NCBI GenBank assembly: GCA_963668015.2 | Contig: CAXXCR010000027.1 | Span: 62,001-126,000 of the forward strand | Length of the DNA: 64,000 nucleotides | Source of the DNA: Ilyobacter_A sp963668015 | Lineage (GTDB): Bacteria > Fusobacteriota > Fusobacteriia > Fusobacteriales > Fusobacteriaceae | Reading direction: 5' to 3' | Shown: in pieces, positions 62,521 through 64,000 of the stretch | Layout: the number at the start of each line of letters is the position of its first letter | Position numbering within the stretch: position 1 is the first letter of the stretch | Program-made: the position numbers and the translations under genes | The notes under the pieces: generated by a model | Told to the model about the DNA's origin: nothing | Databases searched by the model: none | What the model saw: the letters and a program-made list of their open reading frames with translations, nothing else

Positions 62521-62967
62521 TCACCGTTAAGTCTCTTATTTATTCTGTAGAAAAGTTTTATTCGAGTTCATTGTTATAATTTGTGGTTAGAAAAGATAAT
62601 TTTTTATGAACTTAAAATAAATCTTACTTGAGCTGGGTTAATCCCATATCATCCTTCAGATTTTTTTATCTCGTCAACTAAAACATAAAGAACTTTTTTC
62701 AATTGATTCACCCTCAGTAAACTTAGTAGAGCATAGAGAAGATTCATAGCGCTTAATGACATAACTCTTCCCGCAGATTATTAAGCTGTCCAAGTGGCGG
62801 CATAAAAGGTAAACTTTTGTACCTATTGTATTGACATCAATTCAGCATTTGTTAAACAAAGTATTTTTAGCAACAACTTTTAAACTCTGTTTAAACTTTT
62901 ATACTACATCATTTAAACAATTCCTAGAAGAGATTGTTTATAAAATAGCCCTCATATTTATTTTTAT

Positions 62968-63002
62968 AATAATAAAAATATCAGGCTCACTGGCCTGATA
63001 TT
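62968..63002 (-). terminator. Intrinsic terminator after the VanZ gene
   Basis: A 10-bp perfect stem, AATATCAGGC (62977-62986) with GCCTGATATT (62993-63002), minus-strand tail TTTTTATTATTATAA. It lies 60 bp after the stop codon. Confidence 0.8.
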
Positions 63003-63062
63003 AAGTTAAAAAAATTATATTCAATTTATAAATTAATCATTTGTAGCTCTTAATAATTTATC

Positions 63063-63473
63063 TCAAATTATATTCAGCATGAAAATTCCTGTTAATCCAC
63101 CAGAGAAGTCTATCAATACATCTCGAAAACTCGAACTTCTTCCTAAAACAAAGCTCTGGTGGTATTCATCTAAAACTGCATATATAAAAACCACTGCAAC
63201 AGTCAATAAAGTTTTTTCCAAACTCTTCTTTTCAGGTTTCTGGCATCTGTAAACTAATATAGCCAATAAAAAATACATAAAAAAATGTGCAGCTTTTCTA
63301 ATTATAAAAATAACATCAAGCTGGTCCAAGCTATTCAAAACAGGAAAAATAGACCTCAACACCTGCAGAACACCTTCCGACTGTGCAGAAGAGACATCAG
63401 CATTGCGGCCTGAAAAATAAAATATAAGCAACATCCATAAAATAACCAAGGTAAACGATATGTATCTTCTCAT
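63063..63473 (-). CDS. VanZ-family membrane protein
   Basis: 136 residues with about four membrane segments. The VanZ pattern is clear: FYFSGRNADVSSAQS, then IRKAAHFFMYFLLAILVY, and AVLDEYHQSFVLGRSSSFRDVLIDFSG broken over the last segments. VanZ proteins occur widely and are linked in some cases to low-level teicoplanin resistance, but most have no known role; some belong to envelope-polymer loci. GGAG precedes the ATG. A Glu-x-x-x-x-x-Arg-x-x-x-x-Asp arrangement near the membrane suggests an active site. Confidence 0.88.
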   Translation of the reverse strand: MRRYISFTLVILWMLLIFYFSGRNADVSSAQSEGVLQVLRSIFPVLNSLDQLDVIFIIRKAAHFFMYFLLAILVYRCQKPEKKSLEKTLLTVAVVFIYAVLDEYHQSFVLGRSSSFRDVLIDFSGGLTGIFMLNII

Positions 63474-63543
63474 TCTTAAACTCCGTCCTGTACTTTAATA
63501 ATAGAGCACACCTCTAAAGGATTTCTATTATGGGAATTCATCT

Positions 63544-63984
63544 CTATTTTTCTAAAAACTCCACCTTGAAGTTCTCAAGACCGTTTCTTTTTATCTCATT
63601 ATAGTACTTGTGCTCATATTTCATTACAGCATGCATCTTGTCCTTGAGTTCCATACCTTCCAAGATTTCAATACCGTGCTCCCTCACTGCATCTCTTTTG
63701 GAAAGTTTCATGACCAAATTCTCGACGAAATCTTCCTCCAGGTAATCCTCAACCAACTCTCTTATCCTGTCTTCAAACTCTATGGTTGGAATATATATAT
63801 CCTTTGCCTCATCATGCCTTATCATATCCTCGCACTTATACTCCTCGGAAAAAGAGTATATATACTGCTGGAGCTCCTCATACTCTTTTATAGGCTCAAC
63901 CCTGTCTCCGTTGGCGATAAATTCGCCTATATGCAGCAGCTCTATCAATTTTTGGTACTGTTCTTTCGTTATATTTATATTCAC
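63544..63984 (-). CDS. Uncharacterised 146-residue soluble protein
   Basis: Not recognised. Starts at a GTG at 63984, with AGGA about ten bases upstream; a GTG three codons earlier is too close to that site. Highly charged and helical (INITKEQYQKLIELLHIGEF, then EDRIRELVEDYLEEDFVENL and YEHKYYNEIKRNGLENFKV). No signal peptide, membrane segment or cysteine. It resembles the small hypothetical proteins of Firmicutes that open with a helical NI(T/S)xEQYxKLIEL segment. It lies 71 bp upstream of the VanZ gene and may be cotranscribed. Confidence 0.7.
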   Translation of the reverse strand: MNINITKEQYQKLIELLHIGEFIANGDRVEPIKEYEELQQYIYSFSEEYKCEDMIRHDEAKDIYIPTIEFEDRIRELVEDYLEEDFVENLVMKLSKRDAVREHGIEILEGMELKDKMHAVMKYEHKYYNEIKRNGLENFKVEFLEK

Positions 63985-64000
63985 AACACCCACATCCTTT

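Noticed and set aside
62785..62815. JUMPstart/ops-like string (AGCTGTCC...GGCGGCA)
   Set aside because: It lies on the plus strand, opposite to the polysaccharide operon, and matches only loosely.
1..64000. CRISPR arrays, tRNA/rRNA genes, insertion sequences, prophage genes
   Set aside because: No regularly spaced repeats, transposase- or integrase-like frames, or tRNA/rRNA signatures were seen on reading through the window.

Overview
The window looks like chromosomal DNA from a low-GC, anaerobe-type bacterium with an outer membrane, most likely a member of the Fusobacteriota (Ilyobacter/Propionigenium/Fusobacterium-like). The basis is strongly AT-rich DNA, Firmicute-like housekeeping proteins with strong AGGAGG-type ribosome binding sites, and, alongside these, an outer-membrane TolC protein, an HlyD adaptor and lipobox lipoproteins. 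The assignment rests on protein character only. No rRNA, tRNA, CRISPR array or insertion sequence was recognised.

Region 1 (1-25.2 kb) is housekeeping, nearly all on the minus strand. It holds the 5' end of a purine-nucleoside-phosphorylase-like gene, two identical small lipoprotein genes, and a rapZ-uvrC-receiver-PP2C phosphatase group. Next comes argS, preceded by a structured RNA with its own strong promoter and terminator (best guess 6S RNA). Then follow rarA-hisS-aspS, secG, gpmI, tpiA, a rluD-rnhB-yraN-zinc ribbon-comF-hypothetical run, and gltB-gltD (glutamate synthase). Several units are separated by clear intrinsic hairpin terminators.

Region 2 (25.7-62.3 kb) is a large surface-polysaccharide (capsule/O-antigen-like) locus. 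Reading on the minus strand from its likely 5' end, it starts with a CpsC/Wzz-like protein, a BY-type tyrosine kinase, a TolC-family protein and an HlyD-type adaptor. After a terminator-like hairpin come the initiating undecaprenyl-phosphate sugar transferase and a WcaI-like glycosyltransferase. GDP-fucose synthesis (gmd, fcl, and manC further on) and a CDP-6-deoxyhexose branch (rfbF, rfbG, an epimerase and a reductase) follow, with glycosyltransferases, a mutase-like flavoprotein, a Wzx flippase and two Wzy-like polymerases. Two plus-strand modules are embedded: a glycosyltransferase with an MBOAT/SGNH acylation pair (28.7-32.2 kb), and a P-loop kinase, an oxidoreductase broken by an in-frame TGA, and a glycosyltransferase (38.3-41.2 kb). 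Strong bidirectional hairpins close both modules. A secreted beta-helix protein lies between them. No OPX (Wza-type) export gene is visible; the TolC/HlyD pair sits where one is expected.

Region 3 (62.3-64 kb) has about 700 bp without a convincing gene, then a VanZ-family membrane protein and an unrecognised 146-residue protein.

The most unusual points are the HlyD/TolC pair inside a Wzx/Wzy-type locus, a three-copy family of membrane proteins with a conserved Asp...His-Glu signature, the RNA upstream of argS, and the CDP-sugar branch lacking the usual 3-dehydrase. Where several start codons were possible, starts were re-chosen by ribosome binding site.
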